Source: Streptomyces sp. NBC_01478 (lineage in GTDB: Bacteria > Actinomycetota > Actinomycetes > Streptomycetales > Streptomycetaceae). Taken from it: a stretch of 64,000 nt of DNA. Shown here in pieces: positions 44,784-53,751 of this stretch. The stretch is from contig NZ_CP109444.1 in the NCBI RefSeq assembly GCF_036227225.1, positions 7,297,501-7,361,500 on the forward strand, read 5' to 3'. The position numbers and the translations under genes were made by a program. The first letter of the stretch is position 1, and each line of letters starts with the position of its first letter. The notes under the pieces were generated by a model. The model searched no databases, had not been told where the DNA came from, and was given only the letters and a program-made list of their open reading frames with translations.

Positions 44784-45674
44784 ATGGTGGCACTCGTCCT
44801 CGGACTGGCCATGGGCCTCAGTGTGTGGGGCATCTTCGCGGGCATCCGCATGTACCGCGCGGACGTGAAACTGCCGAGCGACCTGGTCCTGGCCCTGGAG
44901 GTCGGCGCGACCCGCACGGGCGCGGTCGACTCCCTCATCGACCGCATGGGCATGCGCTACGCCCCGGCGGTCCTGCGGCTGATGGGCCCCAAGCTGGTCG
45001 CCAAGTACCGCCGCAGGATAGACCTCGCGGGCAACCCCGGCGGCCTGACCATCGACCGCTACGCGGCCCGCCGCGCGGTCTACGGCTTCCTCGGCGGCTT
45101 CGGCGGTCTGCTGATGCTGCTGGAGGGGCACTACATCGTCGCGATCATCCTGTTCGCCTTCGCCGCGTTCTGGACGGAGGTCGGCATCTGGTCGGCGATC
45201 CGCATCCGCCGGGACGTGATCGAACGGACCCTGCCGGACTTCTTGGACGTGCTGGCGGTGGTGGTGAGCGCGGGGCTGGGCTTCCGCCAGGCGCTCGACC
45301 GGGTGGCGTCGAAGTACGAGGGCCCGTGGGCGGACGAACTCCGCATCACGCTACGGCAGATGGACCTCGGCATGAGCCGCCGCGCGGCCTTCACGGAACT
45401 GCGCCGCCGCAACGACAGCGAGCAAGTGGCCATGTTCGTCACGGCGTTGCAGCAGGGCGAGGAGCTGGGCGCGCCGATCGTCGACACGCTGGTGTCCCTG
45501 GCCAAGGACATGCGCCGCACGGACGCGCAGAACGCGCGGCGGAAGGCGGCGCGGGCGGTCCCCAAGGCCACCATGATGATCACCACGTTCATGGTCCCGG
45601 CCACGATGCTGCTCCTCGGCGCGGGCCTCCTCCTCGGCTCCGGCACGGACTTCAGCACGATCACGGGCAAGTAA
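44784..45674 (+). CDS. tadC: TadC-like inner-membrane platform protein
   Basis: This 296-residue T2SF-domain protein pairs with TadB. It has a membrane helix at 1-20, two near 95-130 and one at the end. The conserved segment reads TLPDFLDVLAVVVSAGLGFR and LVSLAKDMRRTDAQNARRKA. GGGAGGAGGACAG precedes the ATG. The gene is 16 bp downstream of tadB and 30 bp upstream of the histidine kinase, so the kinase pair is probably in the same transcript. Confidence 0.9.
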   Translation: MVALVLGLAMGLSVWGIFAGIRMYRADVKLPSDLVLALEVGATRTGAVDSLIDRMGMRYAPAVLRLMGPKLVAKYRRRIDLAGNPGGLTIDRYAARRAVYGFLGGFGGLLMLLEGHYIVAIILFAFAAFWTEVGIWSAIRIRRDVIERTLPDFLDVLAVVVSAGLGFRQALDRVASKYEGPWADELRITLRQMDLGMSRRAAFTELRRRNDSEQVAMFVTALQQGEELGAPIVDTLVSLAKDMRRTDAQNARRKAARAVPKATMMITTFMVPATMLLLGAGLLLGSGTDFSTITGK

Positions 45675-45704
45675 GCGGGAACGGGAACGGGGGTGACTTG
45701 AACG

Positions 45705-47309
45705 ATGGCGACCACGGAGGGACGCGAACGCACGCGACTGCTGCGCCGGCGACCCAGGCCGACGGAGATCACGACACCACCGGCCGGGACGGTGCTGCCG
45801 GACCATGTGCGGTCGGGGGCGACGGACATTCCGGTGACGTCGGTGACGCCGGCGTTGCCGGAGGGATGGGCGCGAGCAAGCTCCACCCCGGCGAGGCTGC
45901 CGGGGATACCGGCGCAGCCGGGGGCGGAAGGACCGGGGGCGGCAGGGCCGGCCGCCGACGGTGAAGGCGCCCCACAGGGGCCACCGTCACCTGACGACGA
46001 AAGCCGCACGGGCGGTGCGGGCGGTGTGGGTGGTGCGGGCGGTGCGGGCGGGAAAACGATCCCGGCCGGAGGCCGGGGAGTGGCTCTCCCCATCCAGATC
46101 AGCGCCCTACAGGCAATGTGCCGGCAGGTCTTCGGCTTCCGCCTCGCGATGATCGCCCTGGCCGCCCCCTCCGCCCTCCTCAACGCCACCCCAGGCGTGG
46201 CCACCCGCCTGGTGGGCGCAGCCGTAGTGGTCACCTTCATGGCCTCCTACGTCCTGTTCAGAGACTGGGAACGCTTCGGCCCGGTCCTCCTCCGCCACCC
46301 CTCCCTCCTCGCCCTGGACACCCTCTTCGGCTCCCTCCTCCTGATCTCGGCAGGGCCCACCAGCACGCTCGCGTACGTCAGCGTCTGCACCCCCCTCCTC
46401 GCCGGCATCGTCTACGGCTGGCGAGGCGCCGCCGCCTTCGCGAGCCTCCAGGCGCTGATCCTGCTGCTGGCGCAGACCGTCGCGGCCGACGCCCACAAGG
46501 TCGTGGCGCAGACCGTCCTGCTCCCCGGCCTGTGCGTGATCGCCGGCGCGGTGGGAGTGACCCTGCGCAAACTGATGCTCCGCTTCGGCGAGGCCACGAC
46601 CGCCTTGACGACGGTCCAGGCCCGACTGGCCGTGACGGAGGCGGTAGGAGCGGAACGAGCCCGCCTGGCACGCGAGTTGCACGACTCGGTGGCCAAGACC
46701 CTGCACGGTGTGGCGCTCGCGGCGGACGGCCTGGCCGGTTCGGCGGGCGCGGAGCACATGAACCCGACCCTGATCAGACAGCAGGCGGAGCTGGTGGCCC
46801 GCTCGGCGCGCAGGGCGGCCGCGGAGTCCCGGGAACTCCTGGCGGACCTGCGGCGCGAGTCCAACCCGGCCGAGGGCACCGACGTACTCGTGGAACTGGC
46901 CGCCCGCACAAGGGACTTCAGCACCAGGACCGGCCTGCCCACGACCTACCGCCCGACGGGCGAACACGGCGTACCGCCGGTCCCGCCCGCCGTGGCCCGT
47001 CAGCTCCTCACCATCGCGACGGAGGCGATGGAGAACGCCCACCGCCACGCGACCCCGACCAAGCTCGACGTGGAGGCAGGGGTCCACGACGACCTCCTGC
47101 GCATCAGCGTCTACGACGACGGCCGCGGCCTGCCCGCCGGCACCACCCTGGAACAACTGCGCAGGGCAGGCCACTTCGGCCTGGTCGGCATGGTCGAACG
47201 GGCGGCGTCGGTCGGCGCCCGTATCCGCATCGGCCGGGGCGGCCACGACACGGGCACCGAGGTCCGCCTCGAACTGCCCCTGGAAGCCCTGACGACAGCG
47301 AAGACGTAA
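45705..47309 (+). CDS. NarL-type sensor histidine kinase of the Tad locus
   Basis: This 534-residue kinase has a Pro/Gly-rich cytoplasmic N terminus (about 130 residues), about five membrane helices (145-290) and a HisKA_3/HATPase_c module. The phospho-acceptor is His326 in ARLARELHDSVAKTLHG. ATEAMENAHRHA is the N box and DDGRGLP the G1 box. The cognate response regulator follows 78 bp later. Its place between tadC and flp suggests it controls pilin or pilus gene expression. The signal is unknown. Confidence 0.88.
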   Translation: MATTEGRERTRLLRRRPRPTEITTPPAGTVLPDHVRSGATDIPVTSVTPALPEGWARASSTPARLPGIPAQPGAEGPGAAGPAADGEGAPQGPPSPDDESRTGGAGGVGGAGGAGGKTIPAGGRGVALPIQISALQAMCRQVFGFRLAMIALAAPSALLNATPGVATRLVGAAVVVTFMASYVLFRDWERFGPVLLRHPSLLALDTLFGSLLLISAGPTSTLAYVSVCTPLLAGIVYGWRGAAAFASLQALILLLAQTVAADAHKVVAQTVLLPGLCVIAGAVGVTLRKLMLRFGEATTALTTVQARLAVTEAVGAERARLARELHDSVAKTLHGVALAADGLAGSAGAEHMNPTLIRQQAELVARSARRAAAESRELLADLRRESNPAEGTDVLVELAARTRDFSTRTGLPTTYRPTGEHGVPPVPPAVARQLLTIATEAMENAHRHATPTKLDVEAGVHDDLLRISVYDDGRGLPAGTTLEQLRRAGHFGLVGMVERAASVGARIRIGRGGHDTGTEVRLELPLEALTTAKT

Positions 47310-47386
47310 CACCACGCATCACGCACCACGCACCACGCACACGTACGAAGACAAGCGCGACGACGATGACCCGAGAGGAGGCAGCC

Positions 47387-48262
47387 ATGCCGGACCACAC
47401 GACGCCCCACCCCGGCGCGCCGCAGCCGCCACCGAACCCGTTCCCCGACTTCCCGCAGCCCGCCCCGACTTCGGTGCTCCGGGTCGTGGTGGTCGACGAC
47501 AACCCGGTGGTCCGGGCCGGTCTGACGGCCCTGCTGTCGGGCCGCGCGGACATCACGGTCGTAGCGGAGGCGGCGGACGGCCGCGAGGCCTACGAGGCGG
47601 CACACCTGCACCGCCCCGACGTGGTCCTCCTGGACGTCCGCATGCCGGGCGTCGACGGCATCTCGGCGCTTCCGTACCTGGTGCGGATCGCGCCGGTCGT
47701 GATGCTCACGTACAGCAGGGAGTCGGAGATCGTCCAGGAGGCGCTGCGGCGCGGAGCGGGCGGTTATCTGGTCCACGGCGAGTTCACGGCGGACGAACTG
47801 GTGGCCGCCGTAAGGGACATCAGGCAGGGCAGGGCCCATTTCACGCCATCGGCGGCGGGCGCGCTGCTGGCGCAGCTCAGACAGCAGCAGGCGGCCGGTT
47901 CACTGCCCGAGGGCCTGGGCTCCTACGAGTCTCAACTAAGTGCGAATGCACACGGGATAGAACCCTCGACAGCCCGGCCATCACTGACTTCTGCCAAAAC
48001 ACTTTCGCAACTGCAACCGAATGTGGGACAGTTGTCGTCGGACAGGTCACGGTTCCAACTGAGCGCGAGGGAGGCGGAGATCATGGACCACATCGCGTCC
48101 GGCATGACCAACCAGCAGATCGCCGCCACCTGCTTCATCTCCGAGAAGACCGTCAAGAACCACATCAACCGCATCTTCGCCAAGCTCCACAGCACCAGCC
48201 GCTCCGAGGCAGCGGCCAAGTGGCTTGGTACGACGCCGGGTTCGGCCCGAGGACTGGGGTGA
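47387..48262 (+). CDS. NarL/LuxR-type response regulator of the Tad locus
   Basis: This 291-residue regulator has a receiver domain (about 30-145, phospho-Asp83 in VVLLDVRMPG) and a LuxR-type helix-turn-helix (LSAREAEIMDHIASGMTNQQ, then EKTVKNHINRIFAKL). The linker between them is long, about 75 residues. Note the unusual HGE segment after the receiver Lys region. GAGAGGAGG lies five bases before ATG 47387. It is probably phosphorylated by the upstream kinase and may bind the GGGCCC element ahead of flp, which begins 86 bp after its stop. Confidence 0.9.
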   Translation: MPDHTTPHPGAPQPPPNPFPDFPQPAPTSVLRVVVVDDNPVVRAGLTALLSGRADITVVAEAADGREAYEAAHLHRPDVVLLDVRMPGVDGISALPYLVRIAPVVMLTYSRESEIVQEALRRGAGGYLVHGEFTADELVAAVRDIRQGRAHFTPSAAGALLAQLRQQQAAGSLPEGLGSYESQLSANAHGIEPSTARPSLTSAKTLSQLQPNVGQLSSDRSRFQLSAREAEIMDHIASGMTNQQIAATCFISEKTVKNHINRIFAKLHSTSRSEAAAKWLGTTPGSARGLG

Positions 48263-48347
48263 CCGATGACGCGGCGGCGGGGGACCCAACTGCCGGGCCT
48301 ACGGCCCCGGTTCGGCGACGGGCGGGCCCAGTGCGAAGACAGGGACT

Positions 48348-48397
48348 CCGATTGGGCCCGATTTTGGGCCCTGGGACCCTCTGGCGTACCTCTGGAA
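48348..48397 (+). promoter_or_regulatory. Candidate flp promoter region with GGGCCC elements
   Basis: CCGATTGGGCCC (48348-48359) is followed by a second TGGGCCC (48365-48371); the two GGGCCC palindromes can also pair as a 6-bp stem. ACCTCTGGAA follows at 48388-48397, 77 bp before the flp start. The same two blocks, CCGATTTGGGCCC and ACCTCTGGAA, recur upstream of the pilin-toxin gene (59087-59141). Confidence 0.55.
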
Positions 48398-48473
48398 CGG
48401 GCATACCGTTCTCATGTCGAGAGCGGCACCGGCGACGAGGAAGCCGGTAACGCGTCATTCGGAGGGGAACAGT

Positions 48474-48671
48474 ATGAGCAACTGGATCAACACCACCGTG
48501 ACGTACCTTCAGACTCGCGCCGCCCGCAGCGACAAGGGCCAGACCGCGGTGGAGTACCTGGGAATCATCGCGGTGGTTGTCGCGATCGTGCTGGCGATCA
48601 CGGGTACGGACATCGGCAAGTCGATCTTCGACGCGATCACGACGAAAATCACCGAGGTCACCGGCACCTGA
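48474..48671 (+). CDS. flp: Flp-type pilin precursor
   Basis: This 65-residue prepilin has a leader MSNWINTTVTYLQTRAARSDKG (22 residues), then the mature start QTAVEYLGIIAVV with Glu at position 5, a hydrophobic helix and a short tail. It is the major subunit of the Tad pilus. The G22-Q23 cleavage site matches that of the TadE proteins and of the two large pilin-domain proteins at 57-61 kb. GGAGGGG lies seven bases upstream of the ATG. Its stop overlaps the ATG of the TadG-like gene. Confidence 0.92.
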   Translation: MSNWINTTVTYLQTRAARSDKGQTAVEYLGIIAVVVAIVLAITGTDIGKSIFDAITTKITEVTGT

Positions 48672-49267
48672 TGCGGCCCCGTAGGTACAGCGACGCAGGG
48701 CAGGCCTTCCCCATCTACATCACGGTGGTGGCGGGCCTGCTCTTTCTCGCGTTCGCCTACGTCGCGGTCGGCCAAGCCGCAGTGAACCGGGGCGGCGCCC
48801 AGACGGCCGCGGACGCGGCAGCGCTCGCGGCGGCCCAGGACACCCGGGATCAACTTGCGGGCAAGTGGGTGGCGGTCGTACTCGACCCGACCAAGTGGCA
48901 GGACATCTTCGACGGCATCGCAGAGGGGCTCACCCCCTCGTGCGGACGTGCCGACGAGCTCGCGGGGCAGAATGACGCTGGTGTCGGCAACTGCACCCAG
49001 ACGGGGCCCCTGAGCTTCTCGGTCGAGGTCAAGACCAACAAGCCCGTCGGAGATTCGATCGTCCCCGGTACGGAGGGCATGTACTCGAAAGCCCATGCCA
49101 CCGCCGTGATCGAGCCACTCTGTACGTTCCAACTCCCCGGTGAGGACGCCGGGGACAACGTGCTGCCGAAGCTCACCTGCAAGGACAGGGACTGGGACCT
49201 CGACCCGACGGATCTCGCCGACCTGCCTGGACCCGAGGATCTCTTCGACGTCCACCTGGCCGACTGA
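48671..49267 (+). CDS. TadG/TadE-like pilus-associated protein (Rv3654c type)
   Basis: This 198-residue protein has RYSDAGQAFPIYITVVAGLL at the N terminus: a G-Q prepilin-like site but without Glu at position 5, then one hydrophobic helix. An Ala-rich AQTAADAAALAAAQDT segment follows, as in putative Flp pilus-assembly TadE/G-like proteins. The outer domain has several cysteines. The ATG overlaps the flp stop (ATGA), so pilin and this protein are coupled. Confidence 0.82.
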   Translation: MRPRRYSDAGQAFPIYITVVAGLLFLAFAYVAVGQAAVNRGGAQTAADAAALAAAQDTRDQLAGKWVAVVLDPTKWQDIFDGIAEGLTPSCGRADELAGQNDAGVGNCTQTGPLSFSVEVKTNKPVGDSIVPGTEGMYSKAHATAVIEPLCTFQLPGEDAGDNVLPKLTCKDRDWDLDPTDLADLPGPEDLFDVHLAD

Positions 49268-49301
49268 CAAGCGAACGACGAGTGATGAAGGAAGCGGAGT
49301 C

Positions 49302-49880
49302 ATGAGCATTCGGTTCACAACGAAGGCCCGCAAGGGGATGGTTGCGGCGACCGTCGCGGCCGGTCTGGCCCTCGGTATGGCCGGCTGCGGCGGAGGCGAC
49401 GGCGACAAGAAGCCCGACGCGACGGCTTCCGCTTCCAAGGGCACTGGATCCAACCCGAGTGCTCAGGAAGGCCAGTCGGACGAGCCATTGGCCGAACTCA
49501 GGGGCTCGGACGGGCTGGTTCTCGATATCACCTCTGCGGAGCGGGACTCCGGAGGTTTCCTCACCGTCAACGCGGATCTGAAGAATGACGGAAGCAAGAC
49601 GGCCATCATCTCTTCCCAGCTCACGGGTAACGAGACCGAGATCATGAAGAACGGCCAGTCCTTCGGTGGGGCCACGCTTGTGGACTCCAAGGGGAAGAAG
49701 CGCTACTACGTGCTGCGTGACACGGACGGGAGGCCGCTCACCACCACAGGCCTCACGACGATCAAGGCAGGCGACACAAAGGCCGTCTTCATACAGTTCC
49801 CGGCCCCCCCGTCGACCACCACCGAAGTCTCCTTCGAACTACCGACGTTCTCCGTCGCCACGATCAAGATCTCCGGGTGA
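49302..49880 (+). CDS. Lipoprotein of the Tad locus
   Basis: This 192-residue lipoprotein has a signal sequence ending in LGMAGCGGG, with the lipid-modified Cys at about residue 29. A Ser/Lys/Pro-rich linker is followed by an Ig-like beta domain (LVLDITSAERDSGGFLTVNA, then STTTEVSFELPTFSVATIKI). It may hold the pilus base or the OmpA-like protein at the cell surface. No named family is recognised. It follows the TadG-like gene after 34 bp, in the same operon. Confidence 0.72.
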   Translation: MSIRFTTKARKGMVAATVAAGLALGMAGCGGGDGDKKPDATASASKGTGSNPSAQEGQSDEPLAELRGSDGLVLDITSAERDSGGFLTVNADLKNDGSKTAIISSQLTGNETEIMKNGQSFGGATLVDSKGKKRYYVLRDTDGRPLTTTGLTTIKAGDTKAVFIQFPAPPSTTTEVSFELPTFSVATIKISG

Positions 49881-49887
49881 CGCGGCC

Positions 49888-50523
49888 GTGACCACCACTC
49901 CCCGTCTCGCCCTGGTCGTGACCGCCGCCACGATCATGGTCGCCGCGAACATCGTCGGCGCGGTGGCGGCACACGCCGACGACACCCCGAGCCCGAGCGT
50001 CCCACCGGGCACCGAGGCCTCGGCCTCCGCCCCGGTGACGGTCGACCCGAACGACCCGGACCTCAAACTCCCCGAGGGCGCGACGCTCGCCGACCCCAAG
50101 GTCCTGGACATCAAGTCGGTCGTGGAGGACCAGGGCGGTGAGGAACGCCGTGAGGACACCAACTCGGACGTCACCTTCGCCCTCCAGGCCGAGGTCCTCT
50201 TCAGCAAGGACAGTTCCAAGCTGAGCGCCGAGTCGAAGTCCCGTATCGACGCGATCGCCGAGGAGATCAAGAAGCAGAACGCGACCACGGTCCGCGTCTT
50301 CGGCTTCACCGACAACCTCGGCTCGTCGGCCCACGGCGACGTCCTGTCCAAGCAGCGCGCCGACGCCGTACAGGCCGTCCTGGACTCGGACTTGAACAAC
50401 CCGAACATCACCTTCGAGGTGCGCGGCTACGGCGAGCAGTACCCGATCGCCGACAACTCGACGGAGGCCGGCCGCAAGAAGAACCGAAGGGTCGAGGTGA
50501 CGTTCCCGCGCACGGGGAGCTGA
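49888..50523 (+). CDS. Secreted OmpA-family peptidoglycan-binding protein
   Basis: This 211-residue exported protein has a signal peptide (TPRLALVVTAATIMVAANIVG, cleavage near AHA-D) and a C-terminal OmpA-like domain (about 95-208). Typical motifs are VRVFGFTDNLGSSAHGDVLS and RGYGEQYPIADNSTEAGRKK NRRVEV, which bind meso- or LL-diaminopimelate of the cell wall. It probably fixes the pilus machine to peptidoglycan, replacing the outer-membrane parts of Gram-negative Tad systems. GTG 49888 is 8 bp after the lipoprotein stop. Confidence 0.85.
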   Translation: MTTTPRLALVVTAATIMVAANIVGAVAAHADDTPSPSVPPGTEASASAPVTVDPNDPDLKLPEGATLADPKVLDIKSVVEDQGGEERREDTNSDVTFALQAEVLFSKDSSKLSAESKSRIDAIAEEIKKQNATTVRVFGFTDNLGSSAHGDVLSKQRADAVQAVLDSDLNNPNITFEVRGYGEQYPIADNSTEAGRKKNRRVEVTFPRTGS

Positions 50524-50550
50524 CCGTTTCCTCCGCCTCGACGTGGCAAT

Positions 50551-50621
50551 GGGAAGATCCGGGCCGCCTATGGCCTCCGCAAGGCCTGGCGCCGGCCGTT
50601 GGAACCGGCCCGGACCTTCCC
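50551..50621. terminator. Hairpin terminator at the end of the Tad operon
   Basis: GGGAAGATCCGGGCC (50551-50565) pairs with GGCCCGGACCTTCCC (50607-50621), with one mismatch; inner G+C-rich pairs may extend it. It lies between the OmpA-like gene and a convergent minus-strand gene, and could serve both. Confidence 0.65.
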
Positions 50622-50632
50622 GTCTTCCCACC

Positions 50633-51145
50633 TCACAGCTTGCCGAAGACCACTCCCCGCCAGGTCCAACCGGACCTGAGCACGGTGTCGCGCAGGGGCT
50701 CGCGCATTTCGGCGCTGTCGAAACGGAAGGTCTCCGCCGCCTCAAGGTGACCGTCGGCCCCACGCCCGAGGGTCCAACGACGGCTGACGGTCCGGCTGGG
50801 TCCGCGTGTGTACGCCGAAGTCTTCTGGAGCCTCGTCGGAGTACCGACTCGACTCAGCTCCCACTGTTCCTCAAGGGCGCGTACCTCGTGCTCCTTGTGG
50901 TCCAGGCGCATCCGGATCTGGACGGTGTGACTGATCTGGGACCGGACGAAGACCTGCTGCCAGGCCGGTTCGGTCAACCGCCACTCCGCGAGCAGGTCGC
51001 ACCGCTCGCCGCCGCCGTAACGGATGACGTAGGGAACCTCGGGCCGGTTGAGCCCGAACAATGCCTCCCGCAAGTCCTGCCCCGGGACCGGCGACACCCC
51101 CTCGGGTGGGTGCTGGGTGCCAGTGAGCTTGTCGAAGAGTCCCAT
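50633..51145 (-). CDS. Conserved protein of unknown function, full-length paralogue of 36106-36522
   Basis: This 170-residue protein begins MGLFDKLTGTQHPPEG and continues as a beta-rich domain (PYVIRYGGGERCDLLAEWRL, QIRMRLDHKEHEVRALEEQW, GWTWRGVVFGKL). No named family is recognised. A shorter relative lies 14 kb away at 36106. It sits downstream of the WXG100-type substrate genes on the same strand and could belong with them. Confidence 0.65.
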   Translation of the reverse strand: MGLFDKLTGTQHPPEGVSPVPGQDLREALFGLNRPEVPYVIRYGGGERCDLLAEWRLTEPAWQQVFVRSQISHTVQIRMRLDHKEHEVRALEEQWELSRVGTPTRLQKTSAYTRGPSRTVSRRWTLGRGADGHLEAAETFRFDSAEMREPLRDTVLRSGWTWRGVVFGKL

Positions 51146-51201
51146 GAGGCCAACCTATGAAGGCCGGTGCGGCGGCACAAGCGTCGTCCCCACCCGCGAA
51201 A

Positions 51202-51699
51202 CTACGGAGTCACACCCTCGCCCGGACGGATGGTTCGCACCACGCTCCGGAAGTCGTCCAGCAGAGCGAGATGCCGTGACGCGGTGGAGGTGAGCATCAG
51301 GCGTATCACGACCCGCGTGTGGGGATCGTTGACGTCGAGCAGAGAAAGGTACACCTGCGACTGGAGGAGGTCGTGGCTTCGCTGAGCCAGGACGACCGAG
51401 AAGGCCAGGGTCTGCGTGAGGCCAGGAGCATCTGCGGAGCCGGTCTCACGTCGGTCGATGACCCTGATCGACGTGACGGATTCGCTCATGAGACCCACCG
51501 ACTCGTCGGCGATGCGGGGCAGCGTCGTCGTGTCGGGACGGTACTCGCCGTCGACGGTGATGTTCGGGGTGAAGCCGGCGTCCGACAGCAGATGGACGGC
51601 GACGAACGCCGCGCCGGGTGCGCCGACTTCGTCCGGAGGCACGGCTCGCCAGCCTTGAGGTACATCGAACTGGATCGGGATCGGCAGGGTCGTCGGCAT
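51202..51699 (-). CDS. LpqN/PsbP-like small protein
   Basis: This 165-residue protein lacks a signal peptide and has the alternating strand pattern of the PsbP/LpqN-like fold: PIPIQFDVPQGWRAVPPDEV at the start and DDFRSVVRTIRP at the end. Such proteins often accompany WXG100 substrates in actinobacteria and may act as chaperones or immunity-like partners. ATG 51699 follows GGAGGAAGG. It lies 80 bp downstream of the 441-residue WXG protein on the same strand. Confidence 0.55.
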   Translation of the reverse strand: MPTTLPIPIQFDVPQGWRAVPPDEVGAPGAAFVAVHLLSDAGFTPNITVDGEYRPDTTTLPRIADESVGLMSESVTSIRVIDRRETGSADAPGLTQTLAFSVVLAQRSHDLLQSQVYLSLLDVNDPHTRVVIRLMLTSTASRHLALLDDFRSVVRTIRPGEGVTP

Positions 51700-51779
51700 C
51701 GAGAGGTTTCCTTCCTCCGAAGGCGCATCCGCGGCGCCGAGCCACGTGAGCGACGCTTCAGAGTGCTTCGGTGATGGTT

Positions 51780-53105
51780 TCAGAACACGCTGGTGACCGC
51801 CTGCCCGAACGAACTCACACCATGACCCACGGCGTCGGCCAGGTCGCCTGCGGTGTGGACGACCTTGTCCGGGTCGACGGTGAAGTCGAAGCCCACTTCC
51901 CCGCCAAGGGCGGGAGAGAGACCGACTTTGGTGCTGAATTCCCACACGTCTTCGTTGTTCTTGCCAAGGTCCAGGCTTGCCTCGGCACCGGGACCGGCCC
52001 ACCCCTCGGAGGAGAAGCCCGCCGACACTCCGCCGAGATCCGCACCGAACTCGCCGCCGCCCTTGGCACCCGCGAAGGCGTTGCCACCCACGTGCACACC
52101 CTCTTTGTCACCCCCCGTATTCGCGTTGGCCTCGGCACCCGCCGTGGCCTCGGCCTTGGCGGAGACGCCGAGCGGGCCGACATTGACGCTGCCCTCGGAC
52201 GAGCCCGCAGCCCCCGCGAAGGCGCTCGCGTCTCCTTCCGCGCCGTTTCGGGTGATGCCGCCGCTGGCTGAGCCCTTGGCACCCGCGTAGGCATCGGCCT
52301 TTCCGTCGAGTGTCCACGGCCCTCTGGTGAGCGAGCCCTCGGCGCTCGCGCTGCCCAGGTCGGCGTGTGCCTCTGCCTCGCCGAGTTTGCCGGATGCGAT
52401 GTCCGGCCCCTCTGCGCTCGCCCCGGCGCCGAGGCCGGACGTCTCTGTCTTGCCCTCGGATTTCCAACCGTCGGGTTTGGTCCGGGCGGCTTCGCGCCTG
52501 GCCTCGTCCTCATAGGTCTTGATGTTGCCGTGAGCTTGGCTGTTGAAGCCAGTCAGCGTGCCGTCACTGAGATCGGAGTCGATCACCACCCGAGTGAGGG
52601 CATTCTCGACCTCGGTGTCGGTGTCGCTCACCGCCTTCACGAGCCGATTGATCTCCGCCTGCCATGAGGCGACAGCCTTGCCCACTGTCTGCTGGTAGTC
52701 GGGGTCGTGGTGCAAGGCCGTGCGTTCGCCCTCGCTCAGCTTCGTGGTGTCGTAGGAGACCAGACCTTGCTCGGAGACCGCCATGCCCGCCTTGACAGCA
52801 TCCTCTCGGGCGGACTCCAGTTTCTTTCGGAGACCCGTGAAGTCCGTGTGGGCCTCACGGAGTAGTGAGGCCAGTGCCTTGGCCTCGATCTGTGCGGCCT
52901 GGAACTGCTTGAGCGTGGTGTCGAAGCGTCCGCTCGCCGCGTCCGCGCTCAACCCCGACCAGCCCGGACTCAGGGTGATGCCGTATACGTCCCGCCGGTA
53001 GGCGGACTCCTGTTTGTGGAGCTCCTTCGCCATCCCGTCCCAGCGCTCTGAGGCTGTTGTGAGCGCGGACAGATCGGTCGTCATGATCTCGTGATACGCC
53101 GGCAT
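51780..53105 (-). CDS. Large WXG100-like secretion substrate with an Ala/Gly-rich C-terminal region
   Basis: This 441-residue protein has about 100 N-terminal residues of helical hairpin type with a W-S-G turn (SPGWSGLSADAASGRFDTTL), as in WXG100-like type VII substrates. A second helical block runs to about 200. Residues about 225-400 are rich in Ala, Gly and acidic residues with loose repeats (AYAGAKGSASGG, AFAGAAGSSEGS, AFAGAKGGGEFG). No toxin domain is recognised at the end. ATG 53105 is used; the site upstream (GGGAA) is weak. Type VII machinery genes are not in this window. Confidence 0.65.
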   Translation of the reverse strand: MPAYHEIMTTDLSALTTASERWDGMAKELHKQESAYRRDVYGITLSPGWSGLSADAASGRFDTTLKQFQAAQIEAKALASLLREAHTDFTGLRKKLESAREDAVKAGMAVSEQGLVSYDTTKLSEGERTALHHDPDYQQTVGKAVASWQAEINRLVKAVSDTDTEVENALTRVVIDSDLSDGTLTGFNSQAHGNIKTYEDEARREAARTKPDGWKSEGKTETSGLGAGASAEGPDIASGKLGEAEAHADLGSASAEGSLTRGPWTLDGKADAYAGAKGSASGGITRNGAEGDASAFAGAAGSSEGSVNVGPLGVSAKAEATAGAEANANTGGDKEGVHVGGNAFAGAKGGGEFGADLGGVSAGFSSEGWAGPGAEASLDLGKNNEDVWEFSTKVGLSPALGGEVGFDFTVDPDKVVHTAGDLADAVGHGVSSFGQAVTSVF

Positions 53106-53178
53106 GGATTTCCCGTTGTCATTGCCAAGCTGTCTGCGAGTCGAGGCCGCGGCCCAACTGAGCACCGTGGCTTGCCCG

Positions 53179-53613
53179 TCAGTACCCAGAGAGTGCCGAC
53201 ACCGCGTTCGTGTCCGACCCGACCTGGAAGTCCGTGGTCTGCAATGTGGTGTTGGTGCTGCGCAGTGCCGCCTTGTCCGAGCCGAGCCTGTTCATCAGGT
53301 TCGTCACTTGCTCGCCCCAGGCCGTGTGCGCCCTTTTCAGTGCTCCCGAGGTGCGCCATCCGTCGCGGAACGCCTTGACCGCCCCGTTGGTTTCCGTGTC
53401 CGCGTGGCCTGCGGCTTTGCGCGTGTCGGGCTCGATGTGCTGCTCAATGGCGTTGGCCGCCGCCTGTTTCTGGGCCGGTGAGGAAACGAGGTTCTTCTGG
53501 CCCTCGGGCAGTCCCTGAGCGGTCGGGGAGCCTCCGATATCGCCCGGTATCTGGTTCAGTTGCATCCCGACGGGTTGTGCTGTCGCGCTGTTGTTCGGAC
53601 CTGCCTCTGTCAT
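53179..53613 (-). CDS. WXG100-like small secretion-associated protein
   Basis: This 144-residue protein has a disordered N terminus (GPNNSATAQPVGMQLNQIPG), then two helices joined by a W-containing turn (DGWRTSGALKRAHTAWGEQV) and LQTTDFQVGSDTNAVSAL at the end, as in Streptomyces Esx-related proteins. It lies 73 bp upstream of the large WXG100-like gene and probably acts with it, for example as a dimer partner. ATG 53613 is chosen because GAGGGGG lies about eight bases upstream. Confidence 0.68.
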   Translation of the reverse strand: MTEAGPNNSATAQPVGMQLNQIPGDIGGSPTAQGLPEGQKNLVSSPAQKQAAANAIEQHIEPDTRKAAGHADTETNGAVKAFRDGWRTSGALKRAHTAWGEQVTNLMNRLGSDKAALRSTNTTLQTTDFQVGSDTNAVSALSGY

Positions 53614-53751
53614 CAGCCGCACCCCCTCGCGTTGCCGCTTTCCAGCGCTGGCCCGGCGTTCGTCCCGACTGCACCGATCCGATCGTCGCCGTCACGGCTG
53701 TGTTCCCTCGCCCATATTAAGGAATCGGACTCAACTGTCTTTGGATGCTGG

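Noticed and set aside
48353..48371. The GGGCCC-GATTTT-GGGCCC element as a terminator of the response regulator gene
   Set aside because: A 6-bp stem with a mixed loop is weak, and the same blocks recur upstream of another start, which fits a regulatory site better.
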